Shown here piece after piece: positions 29,306 to 37,140 of a stretch of DNA of 64,000 bases. Positions within the stretch are counted from its first letter, which is position 1. Every line of letters starts with the position of its first letter. The notes under the pieces were generated by a model, which saw only the letters and a program-made list of their open reading frames with translations, was not told the origin of the DNA and ran no database searches. The position numbers and the translations under genes are program-made. This stretch comes from Streptomyces sp. BK340 (GTDB taxonomy: Bacteria; Actinomycetota; Actinomycetes; Streptomycetales; Streptomycetaceae), in NCBI RefSeq assembly GCF_007827595.1, contig NZ_VISR01000006.1, positions 124,001-188,000 on the forward strand. Direction: 5' to 3'.

Positions 29306-29545
29306 ATGAAGCTCAGCCGCCCGGTCTCCTGGTTCCTGCTCGCCTTCGGGGTGTGGAGCTGGATCATCTGGGTCACTTTCGTCAAGAACCTGGTCAAGGA
29401 CGGCAGCGGTCTCGCCTTCGACGACGGTCACCCGACCGCGTACTTCTGGGTGCACCTGCTGCTGGCGGTCGTTTCCTTCGTATTGGGGACGGTCATCGGG
29501 GTCATCGGGTTGCGCGGACTGCGCGCACTGCGCCGGACGTCATAG
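29306..29545 (+). CDS. Small two-helix membrane protein
   Basis: Conserved actinobacterial membrane protein of 79 aa with two hydrophobic helices (VSWFLLAFGVWSWIIWVTF and FWVHLLLAVVSFVLGTVIGV) separated by a short outside loop NLVKDGSGLAFDDGHPTAY. Function unknown; the SCO4848-type family is found beside this carboxypeptidase in other Streptomyces as far as I recall. It is followed 17 bp later by the metallophosphoesterase, so the two probably share a transcript. Confidence 0.85.
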   Translation: MKLSRPVSWFLLAFGVWSWIIWVTFVKNLVKDGSGLAFDDGHPTAYFWVHLLLAVVSFVLGTVIGVIGLRGLRALRRTS

Positions 29546-29562
29546 CGGGGGAACTCGACAGC

Positions 29563-30840
29563 GTGGTCATCGTCCTCGTCCTTGCCGCGCCGGCCGTCCT
29601 GGCTGTCCTGGTGCTGGGGCACTGGTACGTGTGGCGCCGACTGGTCCGTGACACGACCCGCGGCCCGGGCCCCGCCCGCCGCGCCGGCACGGCGCTCTTC
29701 GTCGCCGGCCCGCTGCTGATGATCACGGCCCTGGTCGCCGAACGCTCAGGTGCCCCCTTCTGGCTCCAGCGCACCCTCGCCCGGCCCGGCTTCCTGTGGA
29801 TGGCGCTGGCGCTGTACCTGCTGCTGGCGGTGGCGGCGGGAGAGGCGGTACGACCGCTGCTGAGACGCGTCCTGGACCGGCGGCAGACCGTGGAGCCGCT
29901 TCCCGGCCCGCGGAGCCGGGTGGCGGCCGGGCACCTGCCGGAGGTCCAGGAGGCGGAGCCCGCCGGCGCGCCCGCCGCGGCACCGCAACCGACCCGGGAA
30001 CCCGCGGCACGGAACCCCGGCCGCCGCCTCGTCGTCTCCCGTGTCATCGGCGGAGCCGCGGCCGCCGCGGCCGTGGGGACCGTCGGCCACGGCACCTACG
30101 GCGTCCTGCGCGGGCCCCGGGTGAAGCGGGTCACCGTACCGCTCGCCAAACTGCCGCGCGCCGCACACGGCTTCCGGATCGCCGTGGTCAGCGACATCCA
30201 CCTCGGACCCGTCCTGGGCCGCGGTTTCGCGCAGCGGGTCGTCGACACCGTCAACGCCACCCGGCCCGACCTGATCGCGGTCGTCGGCGATCTGGTGGAC
30301 GGCAGCGTCAAGGACCTCGGCCCGGCCGCCGCGCCCCTCGCCCAGCTCGCCGCCCGGCACGGGGCGTTCTTCGTCACCGGCAACCACGAGTACTTCTCCG
30401 GCGCCGCGCAGTGGGTCGCCGAGGTGCGCACGCTCGGCCTGCACCCGCTGGAGAACGCCCGCACCGAGCTGCCGTACTTCGACCTGGCCGGGGTGAACGA
30501 CCTCCAGGGCGAGAGCGAGGGCCAGGGCCCGGACTTCCGGAAGGCGCTCGGGGACCGGGACCCGGCACGCGCCTGCGTGCTCCTCGCCCACCAGCCGGTG
30601 CAGATCCACGAGGCCGTCCGGTACGGCGTCGACCTCCAACTGTCCGGCCACACCCACGGCGGCCAGCTCTGGCCCGGCAACCTCGTCGCCGCCGCGGCCA
30701 ACCCGACCGTGGCCGGTCTCGACCGGTACGGCGACACACAGCTGTACGTCAGCCGGGGCGCGGGCGCGTGGGGTCCGCCCACGCGTGTCGGGGCGCCGTC
30801 GGACGTCACGGTGATCGAGCTCGCCGCGACACGCGCGTGA
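29563..30840 (+). CDS. Membrane-anchored metallophosphoesterase (YkuE/YaeI-like)
   Basis: Calcineurin-like phosphoesterase of 425 aa. Several N-terminal membrane segments (about 1-100) lead to a Pro/Ala/Glu-rich linker and a Tat-like RRLVVSRVIGGAAAAAA segment. The catalytic domain starts near residue 205 with the metal ligands VVSDIHLGP, VVGDLVDG, VTGNHEYF (about 273) and SGHTHGGQLWPG (about 362). YkuE/YaeI relatives act on lipid-linked or envelope substrates. GTG 29563 is preceded by GGGGGAA. Confidence 0.9.
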   Translation: MVIVLVLAAPAVLAVLVLGHWYVWRRLVRDTTRGPGPARRAGTALFVAGPLLMITALVAERSGAPFWLQRTLARPGFLWMALALYLLLAVAAGEAVRPLLRRVLDRRQTVEPLPGPRSRVAAGHLPEVQEAEPAGAPAAAPQPTREPAARNPGRRLVVSRVIGGAAAAAAVGTVGHGTYGVLRGPRVKRVTVPLAKLPRAAHGFRIAVVSDIHLGPVLGRGFAQRVVDTVNATRPDLIAVVGDLVDGSVKDLGPAAAPLAQLAARHGAFFVTGNHEYFSGAAQWVAEVRTLGLHPLENARTELPYFDLAGVNDLQGESEGQGPDFRKALGDRDPARACVLLAHQPVQIHEAVRYGVDLQLSGHTHGGQLWPGNLVAAAANPTVAGLDRYGDTQLYVSRGAGAWGPPTRVGAPSDVTVIELAATRA

Positions 30841-31036
30841 CCAGAACTCTCCCCACCCCTGTGAAGACGCTGTGAAACCCGGCCGAACAACGTCTCGGTA
30901 AGTTCTTCCACATCTGGTCAGAAAGCCCTTCCCCCAAGTGAAAGTCCTGTGATTAGGTGAGCGGCGCCGCTTAGGGGAGTGGCGAAATTGTGCTGGCCAG
31001 GGGTAGGGCCCTGGAGGGCCTGGGGAGGGCACCACC

Positions 31037-32596
31037 ATGCGATCTTTTCGCATGCGTATTCTCGTGACGCTGCTCGTACTCGCTGTCGTGGGAATCGGCG
31101 GCTGGCAGTTGCTGCCGTCGCAGACGGACAAGAACAAGACGATCTCGGTCGGTACGACCGACGCCGTCACTTCACTGGACCCAGCGGGCGCGTACGACGC
31201 CGGTTCCTGGGCCCTGTTCAGCAACGTCTTCCAGACGCTGCTCACCTTCGAGCCGGGCGGTGTCCAGCCGATCCCGGACGCCGCGAAGAGCTGCGGCTTC
31301 GTGGGCAGCGGGCTGAAGACGTACCAGTGCCGGCTGCGGGACGACATCACCTTCCCGAGCGGGCGCAAGATGACCGCCGAGGACGTCCGGTACTCCTTCG
31401 AGCGGGTCAAGAAGATCGACGCCCCCGTCGGCCCGGCGTCGCTGTTCTCCACGCTCGGCTCGGTGAGCGCGGACGGCGCGGCGACGGTCACCTTCCATCT
31501 GTCGTCCCCGGACGCCACCTTCCCGCTGAAGGTCGCCACGGGCGCCGGTTCCATCGTCGACAAGGACAAGTACCCGGCCACCGCCCTGCGCAAGGACGAC
31601 GGCGTCGACGGCACCGGCCCGTACACGCTGACCTCGTACACGAAGGACAAGAAGGCCGACCTCGACCCGTACGGGAACTACCGGGGCTACCTGAGCGGTA
31701 CCGGCCGCCCGATCGAGCTGCGCTACTACACCGACTCCGACCAGCTCAACAGCGCCTGGAAGGACAAGCAGGTCGACGTCGCCACCCGGACGCTGCCGCC
31801 GAGCATGCTGTCCCGGCTCAACCCGAGCGACCCGAACAACCGGGTCACGGAGTCCGACAGCGCCGAGACCCGCAACCTCTACCTCAACACCCGCGCGAAC
31901 TCGCCGCTGCACGACGTGCGCGTGCGCCGCGCCCTGGCCTGGCTGGTCAACCGCGAGCGGCTGGCCGCCACGGTGTACGAGGGCACGGTCGACCCGCTGT
32001 ACTCGCTGATCCCGACCGGGATCACCGGCCACACCACGTCCTTCTTCGACGACTACCCGACGCAGAGCACCCAGAAGGCGCGGGAGCTGCTCACCCAGGC
32101 CGGGGTGACCCTGCCGGTGCACTTCACCTTCGGCTACGGCAAGAACCGGGGCGCGGGCGAGGAAGAGGCCGCTGAGCTGAAGAAGCAGCTGGAGGCGGGC
32201 GGCCTGTTCAAGGTGGACGTCCAGGGTTATGAGTGGACCGACTTCCAGAAGCGCTGGGCCGCCGGGAAGATGGACGCGTGGGCGGTCGGCTGGGTGGCCG
32301 ACTATCCCGACCCGGACACCTTCGGCTCCCCGCTCGTCGCCACCGGCTCCACCATGGCCACCGGCTACAGCAACAAGGTCGTCGACCACCTCATCCTGGA
32401 CAGCCAGCAGTACGCCGACCGCACGCGGGCCGCGAACGACTTCCACGACATCCAGGCGGACGTGGCGACCGATGTGCCGCTGATCCCGCTGTGGCAGCGC
32501 AAGGAGTACGTGGTGAGCACCGAGGACGTCGGCGGCGGCCAGTACCTCACGGACGGCACGGGCGTCTTCCGCCTGTGGCGTCTGCAGTGGATCTGA
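31037..32596 (+). CDS. ABC transporter substrate-binding protein, family 5 (peptide type)
   Basis: Solute-binding protein of 519 aa related to DppA/OppA. It has VGTTDAVTSLDPAGAYDAGSW at the start of lobe I, YQCRLRDDITFPSGRKMTAEDVRYSF, and the late motif WAVGWVADYPDPDTF. The N-terminal hydrophobic helix (RILVTLLVLAVVGIGGWQLL) has no lipobox cysteine, so it should be anchored by an uncleaved helix. No permease or ATPase is adjacent; it is an orphan that must share a transporter or act as a sensor. The 196-bp region upstream has no gene. Confidence 0.9.
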   Translation: MRSFRMRILVTLLVLAVVGIGGWQLLPSQTDKNKTISVGTTDAVTSLDPAGAYDAGSWALFSNVFQTLLTFEPGGVQPIPDAAKSCGFVGSGLKTYQCRLRDDITFPSGRKMTAEDVRYSFERVKKIDAPVGPASLFSTLGSVSADGAATVTFHLSSPDATFPLKVATGAGSIVDKDKYPATALRKDDGVDGTGPYTLTSYTKDKKADLDPYGNYRGYLSGTGRPIELRYYTDSDQLNSAWKDKQVDVATRTLPPSMLSRLNPSDPNNRVTESDSAETRNLYLNTRANSPLHDVRVRRALAWLVNRERLAATVYEGTVDPLYSLIPTGITGHTTSFFDDYPTQSTQKARELLTQAGVTLPVHFTFGYGKNRGAGEEEAAELKKQLEAGGLFKVDVQGYEWTDFQKRWAAGKMDAWAVGWVADYPDPDTFGSPLVATGSTMATGYSNKVVDHLILDSQQYADRTRAANDFHDIQADVATDVPLIPLWQRKEYVVSTEDVGGGQYLTDGTGVFRLWRLQWI

Positions 32597-33343
32597 TCAG
32601 CCCGTCTCGTCGCGGTGCGCCCTGGCCCCCGGGTCCGGCAGTGCCTTCGTCATCCCCGGCAGGAAGTCCGTGAACAGTTCGTGGACTTCGAGCACGAGGG
32701 GACGCAGCACCCGGAAGCGGGCCAGGGCGACGCCGCGTGCGGTCAGCCGTGCGCCCCGGCGTGCCAGCCGGTAGCTGCGCTCACGTCCCTCGGTGCGGTC
32801 GAACACCCAGTACAGGACGAGGCCCATCTGGGAGAGCCACATCAACTCCGGCAATACGTCACGGAGTTCGGGCGCGACCTTGGACTTGGAGCCGGCCAGC
32901 ACCTCGCGGTGGACGCTGATGGCCTGCTCGCGGGCGTGCTCGCTCTCCGGTGAGAACGGGCTGAGCGGGCTGTCGGGGTCGGCGGCGTTCTTGAAGAACT
33001 GCACCGCGAACTCGTGGTACGGCTTGGCGATGTCCAGCCATGCGGTCAGCACGCCCGCGAGCCGCGCCTCCAGGTCGGTCTCCCGGTCCAGGACCTCCCG
33101 GACCGCCACCTGGTGCTCGGCGGCGATCCTGTCGTAGAAGCCCTGGATCAGGTGCTCCTTGCCCGCGAAGTAGTAGTAGGCGTTGCCCACGGAGACCCCG
33201 GCCTCGGTGGCGATGGCCCGCATGGTCGTCTTGTCGTAGCCCCGCTCCTGGAACATCCGCATGGCGGTCTCCAGGATCAGGGCGCGGGTCTGCTCGGACT
33301 TGGTCGGGGAGCCGGCCTCGGGGCCGTCGTTCTTCGCGGGCAC
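32597..33343 (-). CDS. TetR-family regulator
   Basis: Repressor of 248 aa. The helix-turn-helix occupies residues 17-63 (TRALILETAMRMFQERGYDKTTMRAIA, VSVGNAYYYFAGKEHLIQGFYD). The ligand domain is helical and unassigned. It is the third gene of a minus-strand unit (membrane protein, DCC thiol protein, regulator). Two TTGAACNNGTTCAA palindromes at the promoter of that unit are its best candidate sites, implying autorepression. It converges directly with the binding-protein gene (0-bp gap). Confidence 0.92.
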   Translation of the reverse strand: MPAKNDGPEAGSPTKSEQTRALILETAMRMFQERGYDKTTMRAIATEAGVSVGNAYYYFAGKEHLIQGFYDRIAAEHQVAVREVLDRETDLEARLAGVLTAWLDIAKPYHEFAVQFFKNAADPDSPLSPFSPESEHAREQAISVHREVLAGSKSKVAPELRDVLPELMWLSQMGLVLYWVFDRTEGRERSYRLARRGARLTARGVALARFRVLRPLVLEVHELFTDFLPGMTKALPDPGARAHRDETG

Positions 33344-33352
33344 GGGAGGAGC

Positions 33353-33877
33353 CTAACCAGTCGGGCAGGCACCGTCTGAACAGGACGGCGGGTTGTAACT
33401 CCAGCCCGTGCCGGGGGTGTACGCCCACCCGTCGGCGCCCTGGTAGGACTGCCCGCCCCACTGCGCACCGCCCTGCCGCGTACCGCCCCACAGCGCACCC
33501 CGCCATTTCGCGGCCGCCAGCGCCGCGCCCCGGGCCAGTCTGGCCCCGGCCGGGGTGCTCAGTCTGTGGGCGAGCGGGCGGTGTTCACGCAGGGCCCACA
33601 GGACGACGATCCAGGCGCGGGAGGCCTGGTAGACCTGGCCGGAGTCGCCGATCACGGTGACCTCGTCGAGGGTGGCGGCGTGGTCGAGCCCCGGGTAGCG
33701 CCTGCGGGCCTCGGCGGATCCGGCCGGCAGCAGCTCCAGGGGCACCAGCTGCGGCTGCCGTACCAGCCAGTCGCGCAGATGGGTGCACAGGGCGCACTCG
33801 GCGTCGTACAGGACGGTCAGCCGGCGGACCGGGACGCCCGTGGCGCCCCGGCCGTCCGTGGCGGTCACGGCCGTCAC
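33353..33877 (-). CDS. DCC-family thiol-disulfide oxidoreductase-like protein
   Basis: DUF393/DCC protein of 174 aa with the defining YDAECALCTHLRDWLV (D-x-x-CxxC) at residues 25-40, followed by VGD-type VTVIGDSGQVYQASRAW. A thiol-redox role is inferred from the thioredoxin-like motif. The C-terminal 50 residues are an unusual Gly/Trp/Tyr/Gln-rich tail with two more cysteines (SCSDGACPTG). GTG 33877 overlaps the stop of the upstream membrane protein (GTGA). Confidence 0.88.
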   Translation of the reverse strand: MTAVTATDGRGATGVPVRRLTVLYDAECALCTHLRDWLVRQPQLVPLELLPAGSAEARRRYPGLDHAATLDEVTVIGDSGQVYQASRAWIVVLWALREHRPLAHRLSTPAGARLARGAALAAAKWRGALWGGTRQGGAQWGGQSYQGADGWAYTPGTGWSYNPPSCSDGACPTG

Positions 33878-34281
33878 GCCCCGACCGTCGGCGGCATCCA
33901 GCCCTGTGGGTTCACCGGGGGTTGCTGCTCGCGCTCCATGATCCCGCGCCGCCGGATCTTGTTGAGCACGTACACGTTGCCCAGGTGCATCGCGCCGAGC
34001 ACCAGCAGCACCACGCCGAGCTTGACCGACAGCACCTCGAAGATGGCCCGGGTGTCGCCGACGTCGCTGTTGTCGGTCAGGAACAGGGCCACGAAGCCGA
34101 GGTTGACGAGGTAGAAGCCGACCACCAGGAGGTGGTTGACGGCGTCTGCCAGCTTCTCGTTGCCCTGCAGCACGTCGGCGAGGAAGACCCGGCCGTTGTG
34201 GCTGAGCGTGCGGGCCACCCAGACGGTCAGCGAGATGCTGACGACCAGGTAGATGACATAGGCGATGACGATGCGGTCCAT
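33874..34281 (-). CDS. Conserved four-helix membrane protein
   Basis: Membrane protein of 135 aa with about three to four hydrophobic helices (IVIAYVIYLVVSISLTVWVA, LLVVGFYLVNLGFVALFL, LGVVLLVLGAMHLGNVYVL). Function unknown. ATG 34281 is preferred because AAGGGG lies 8 nt upstream; an in-frame GTG at 34290 would leave no room for it. It heads the unit with the DCC protein and TetR regulator, and the two TetR-type palindromes flank its promoter, so it is probably the main regulated output. Confidence 0.85.
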   Translation of the reverse strand: MDRIVIAYVIYLVVSISLTVWVARTLSHNGRVFLADVLQGNEKLADAVNHLLVVGFYLVNLGFVALFLTDNSDVGDTRAIFEVLSVKLGVVLLVLGAMHLGNVYVLNKIRRRGIMEREQQPPVNPQGWMPPTVGA

Positions 34282-34296
34282 GCGCCCCACCCCTTC

Positions 34297-34310
34297 TTGA
34301 ACGCGTTCAA
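34297..34310. promoter_or_regulatory. TetR operator, downstream copy
   Basis: TTGAACGCGTTCAA, a perfect 14-bp palindrome 15 bp before the ATG at 34281 and just upstream of its ribosome-binding site. It matches the second copy at 34342-34355 except for the two central bases. Confidence 0.75.
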
Positions 34311-34326
34311 AACGCTGACAGGCATG

Positions 34327-34355
34327 ACTGTAGACCTGCTTTTGAACATGTTCAA
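34327..34355 (-). promoter_or_regulatory. Promoter with TetR operator over the -35 box
   Basis: On the minus strand TTGAAC (34355-34350) and TACAGT (34332-34327) are separated by exactly 17 bp, a good sigma-70-like promoter. The -35 hexamer is one half of the perfect palindrome TTGAACATGTTCAA (34342-34355). A repressor there would exclude RNA polymerase, and the second operator lies 45 bp downstream past the start point. Confidence 0.65.
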
Positions 34356-34388
34356 CTCAATGGGTGGGGGTGCGGGGAGACCCTCGTC

Positions 34389-34799
34389 TCATCCCCTGCG
34401 GCCCAGGGCCGGCCGTTTGCTGTAGTCGGTGAACCCGAGGACGTTTCCCCAGGGATCGGCGATCTCGACGGTCCAGCCGGTGGCCACCGGGAACACCTCG
34501 TCCAGCGCCGGGATACCGGCGGCGGCCAGCTCCCGCGCCGCGGCCCGGGCGTCCGGCACCTCCAGCCACAGGCGCGGCGAGGGCCACGGCGGCGGCCGTT
34601 GCCCCAGTCCGTCCTCGACGCGCAGCAGAATCCCGGGCGTCTCGCCGCCGACCTTCAGCAGTGCGATCCCGGCCTCGTCGAACCGGAATCCGACGGTGAA
34701 CCCGGCCCGCTCGTAGAACCCGACGGCCTCACCGAGGTCACCGACGGGCAGCAGCACGTTGTCGAACCCGAGCAGTTCGTACGACTCTTCGTCTGACAT
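34389..34799 (-). CDS. VOC-family (glyoxalase/bleomycin resistance-like) protein
   Basis: Single-domain vicinal-oxygen-chelate protein of 136 aa. LPVGDLGEAVGFYERAGFTVGFRF is the first beta-alpha-beta motif and WTVEIADPWGNVLGFTDYSK the last, containing a metal-ligand-type glutamate. Members are lyases, dioxygenases or antibiotic-binding proteins; substrate unknown. ATG 34799. It stands upstream of and divergent from the TetR-controlled promoter only in position; both genes run on the minus strand but are separated by the operators. Confidence 0.88.
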   Translation of the reverse strand: MSDEESYELLGFDNVLLPVGDLGEAVGFYERAGFTVGFRFDEAGIALLKVGGETPGILLRVEDGLGQRPPPWPSPRLWLEVPDARAAARELAAAGIPALDEVFPVATGWTVEIADPWGNVLGFTDYSKRPALGRRG

Positions 34800-34833
34800 G
34801 TCGTCAGATTAGGGTCTGAACGGGACAAGATGC

Positions 34834-34870
34834 GAGGAGCCCCACCGAAGCGGATTCGGCGGGGCTCCTC
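34834..34870 (-). terminator. Terminator after the FG-GAP protein gene
   Basis: GAGGAGCCCC (34834-34843) pairs with GGGGCTCCTC (34861-34870), and the stem continues inward through CCGAA/TTCGG with one mismatch. It lies 22 bp beyond the stop codon at 34892. Confidence 0.7.
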
Positions 34871-34891
34871 GGGTGGGTGCGGACGCGCGGG

Positions 34892-36259
34892 CTACTGCGG
34901 GAAGGCGGCGATCAGCGCCTGCTCCGTGGCTCCGTCGGTCGTGATGCCGGTCGCACCCGCGCGGAGCAGCACACCCGGGCTGTAGTAGTCGCTCGACACC
35001 AGCAGGTCCGCGTCACCGTCCCGGTCGAAGTCGCGCAGGCGGACGTACCTGCCGAAGTCCCCGTACTGCGTGGCGTCGCCCGGTACGCCCGCGGTGGCGC
35101 GGGTGAACCACTGGGAGCCGGTGCCGGTGAGACCGTGCGCGCCGCCCCGCAGGACGTGGACGCCACCCGCCTGCTTGGCCGTGCCGACCTTCTCCTCGGG
35201 CACGCCGACCGCCAGATCCGGGTAGCCGTCGCGGTTGGTGTCGGCGGCGGAGAGGCCGGAGCCGAAGCTGTCGTGCGCCGTGGCGGCGGTGGCAACCCCT
35301 GCCGTCGACTGGGTGAGGCGGTAGGAGGTGGCCGGGCCGTCGGAGCCGCCGCGCAGGACGACGACCGAGCCCGCGTGCTTGTTGTACGGGGTGTCGCTGA
35401 CGGCCAGGTCCCCGTAGCCGTTCTTGTCGAAGTCGGCGATGACTCCGGTCGGGCCGTAGTCCGGTGACGACGCGTCGTACGTCGTGAACCTGCCCGGCCT
35501 GATGGTGGTCCCGCCGCGCAGGAACCAGGCGGCCTGGGTCATCTTGTCGTTCTTGTAGCCCTGGCCGAGGACGTACAGGTCGGTCGCCTTGTCCTTGGTG
35601 ACCTTTCCGGCGACGAGAGCGGTCGGTTCGAGGGTGCCGGAGTACCCGTGCCTGGTGACCGCGCCCGTCGTACCGGACTGGGAGAAGCCGCCGCGGTAGA
35701 TGTAGACCGTGTGCACGCCGTCGGCGACGGCCAGGTCGGCCTTTCCGTCGCCGTTGAAGTCGCCGGCGGCCAGGGCGGCGCCGAACCCGTAGTCGGCGTG
35801 GGCCGTGACGGGGATGCGGGTGGCCTTCGTGCCGAGACCGGCCCTGGCGCCCCACAGAATGGTGACCGCGCCCGCCCCGGCCTTCGTGCCCACCTTCTCG
35901 CTGCGGTCCGCGACCGCCAGGTCGGCGTAACCGTCGCGGTTGAAGTCCGCGTTCGCGAGTCCCTCGCCGAACATGTCGCCGTACCCTCCGGCGTCGCCCG
36001 GCTTTCCGGGGATGCCGGCGCTGTTCTGGGTGAACTTCGTCGTCACGGTGCCGGGACCCGTGGCCGTGCCGTAGGTGACGGTGACCTCACCCGACCAGCC
36101 GACCGCGTAGTCCCGGTAGCCGTCACCGTTGAAGTCGTCGGCGTACTTGGCGGGAGTCGCCGCGGCGGCCGTCTGGGCAGAGAGGGCCAGCAGCCCGCCG
36201 GCGAGCGAGGCGGCCGTGGCCGTCGCGAGCGCCAGGCGGAGCCTCCTGTGCGTGAACAT
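34892..36259 (-). CDS. Secreted FG-GAP/VCBS repeat protein
   Basis: Exported protein of 455 aa. Signal peptide at residues 1-34 (LALATATAASLAGGLLALSAQ). The mature protein is a string of about six to seven FG-GAP repeats with calcium-loop motifs such as DFNGDGYRDYAVG, DFNRDGYADLAVADR, DFNGDGKADLAVADG, DFDKNGYGDLAVSD, DTNRDGYPDLAVG and DFDRDGDADLLVS, which should close a beta-propeller like integrin alpha domains. A role in surface binding is inferred. ATG 36259 has AGGAGA upstream, but that site lies in a perfect 10-bp hairpin. Confidence 0.9.
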   Translation of the reverse strand: MFTHRRLRLALATATAASLAGGLLALSAQTAAAATPAKYADDFNGDGYRDYAVGWSGEVTVTYGTATGPGTVTTKFTQNSAGIPGKPGDAGGYGDMFGEGLANADFNRDGYADLAVADRSEKVGTKAGAGAVTILWGARAGLGTKATRIPVTAHADYGFGAALAAGDFNGDGKADLAVADGVHTVYIYRGGFSQSGTTGAVTRHGYSGTLEPTALVAGKVTKDKATDLYVLGQGYKNDKMTQAAWFLRGGTTIRPGRFTTYDASSPDYGPTGVIADFDKNGYGDLAVSDTPYNKHAGSVVVLRGGSDGPATSYRLTQSTAGVATAATAHDSFGSGLSAADTNRDGYPDLAVGVPEEKVGTAKQAGGVHVLRGGAHGLTGTGSQWFTRATAGVPGDATQYGDFGRYVRLRDFDRDGDADLLVSSDYYSPGVLLRAGATGITTDGATEQALIAAFPQ

Positions 36260-36261
36260 GT

Positions 36262-36290
36262 GTCTCCTGTGATCCGAGTACACAGGAGAC
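36262..36290 (-). promoter_or_regulatory. RBS-sequestering hairpin upstream of the FG-GAP gene
   Basis: On the minus strand GTCTCCTGTG, a 9-nt loop, and CACAGGAGAC form a perfect 10-bp stem ending 2 nt before the ATG. The 3' arm contains the ribosome-binding site AGGAG and the 5' arm its complement CTCCT, so folding would block initiation. Confidence 0.65.
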
Positions 36291-36320
36291 CCCTGACGAG
36301 GCGTGAGGGTTGTACGGCGA

Positions 36321-36355
36321 GGGCCCCGCCCCCGGTGGAACCGGAAACGGGGCCC
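36321..36355 (-). terminator. Terminator of the sdh operon
   Basis: GGGCCCCG (36321-36328) and CGGGGCCC (36348-36355) are perfect 8-bp arms with a 19-nt loop that can pair further (CCGG/CCGG). It lies 24 bp after the sdhB stop. Confidence 0.6.
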
Positions 36356-36378
36356 AACTCGCCCTGGGCGAGGGCGGA

Positions 36379-37140
36379 TCAGAAGCGACGCGTGATCAGC
36401 GCGCGCTTGACCTCCTGGATCGCCTTGGTGACCTCGATACCGCGCGGGCAGGCGTCCGTGCAGTTGAAGGTCGTGCGGCAACGCCACACGCCGTCCCGGT
36501 CGTTGAGGATCTCCAGGCGCTGCTCGCCCGCCTCGTCACGGCTGTCGAAGATGAAGCGGTGGGCGTTCACGATCGCGGCCGGACCGAAGTACTGGCCGTC
36601 GTTCCAGAACACCGGGCAGGAGGACGTGCAGGCGGCGCAGAGGATGCACTTCGTCGTGTCGTCGAAGCGCTCACGGTCCTCGGCGGACTGCAGACGCTCG
36701 CGCGTCGGCTCGTTGGTGTCCTTCGTGATCAGGAAGGGCATCACGTCCCGGTACGCCTGGAAGAACGGCTCCATGTCCACGACCAGGTCCTTCAGGACCG
36801 TGAGGCCCTTGATGGGCTCGACCGTGATCGGCTTCTCGGGGTTGATGTCCTTGATCAGCGTCTTGCACGCAAGGCGGTTCTTGCCGTTGATCCGCATCGC
36901 GTCCGAACCGCAGATGCCGTGCGCGCAGGAACGACGGAAGGTGAGGGTGCCGTCGACGTCCCACTTGATCTTGTGGAGACCGTCGAGGACACGCTCCTTC
37001 GGGTCGATTTCCAGCTGGAAGTCTTCCCACGTCGCCTCGGCCGAGACCTCCGGGTTGAAGCGGCGGACCCGGAAGGTGACGGTGATGTAGGGAGAGGCGG
37101 CGGACTCCGCCTCCACCTTGTCCAGAACGGGAGTTGCCAT
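36379..37140 (-). CDS. sdhB: Succinate dehydrogenase iron-sulfur subunit
   Basis: Carries electrons from the flavin to quinone through three iron-sulfur clusters; 253 aa. Ferredoxin-type 2Fe-2S cysteines are in FRRSCAHGICGSDAM (about residues 70-80). The 4Fe-4S and 3Fe-4S ligands are in KCILCAACTSSCPVFW and CRTTFNCTDACPRGIEV. The start overlaps the sdhA stop by one base (TGATG). It is the last gene of sdhCDAB and is followed by a hairpin terminator. Confidence 0.97.
   Translation of the reverse strand: MATPVLDKVEAESAASPYITVTFRVRRFNPEVSAEATWEDFQLEIDPKERVLDGLHKIKWDVDGTLTFRRSCAHGICGSDAMRINGKNRLACKTLIKDINPEKPITVEPIKGLTVLKDLVVDMEPFFQAYRDVMPFLITKDTNEPTRERLQSAEDRERFDDTTKCILCAACTSSCPVFWNDGQYFGPAAIVNAHRFIFDSRDEAGEQRLEILNDRDGVWRCRTTFNCTDACPRGIEVTKAIQEVKRALITRRF

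Noticed and set aside
29214..29397. Longer start for the D,D-carboxypeptidase
   Set aside because: It would run antisense through the small membrane protein gene and place 60 unusual residues before a good signal peptide.
36358..36372. CTCGCCC/GGGCGAG hairpin beside the sdhB stop
   Set aside because: A one-base loop cannot form. The neighbouring 8-bp stem at 36321-36355 is a better terminator.
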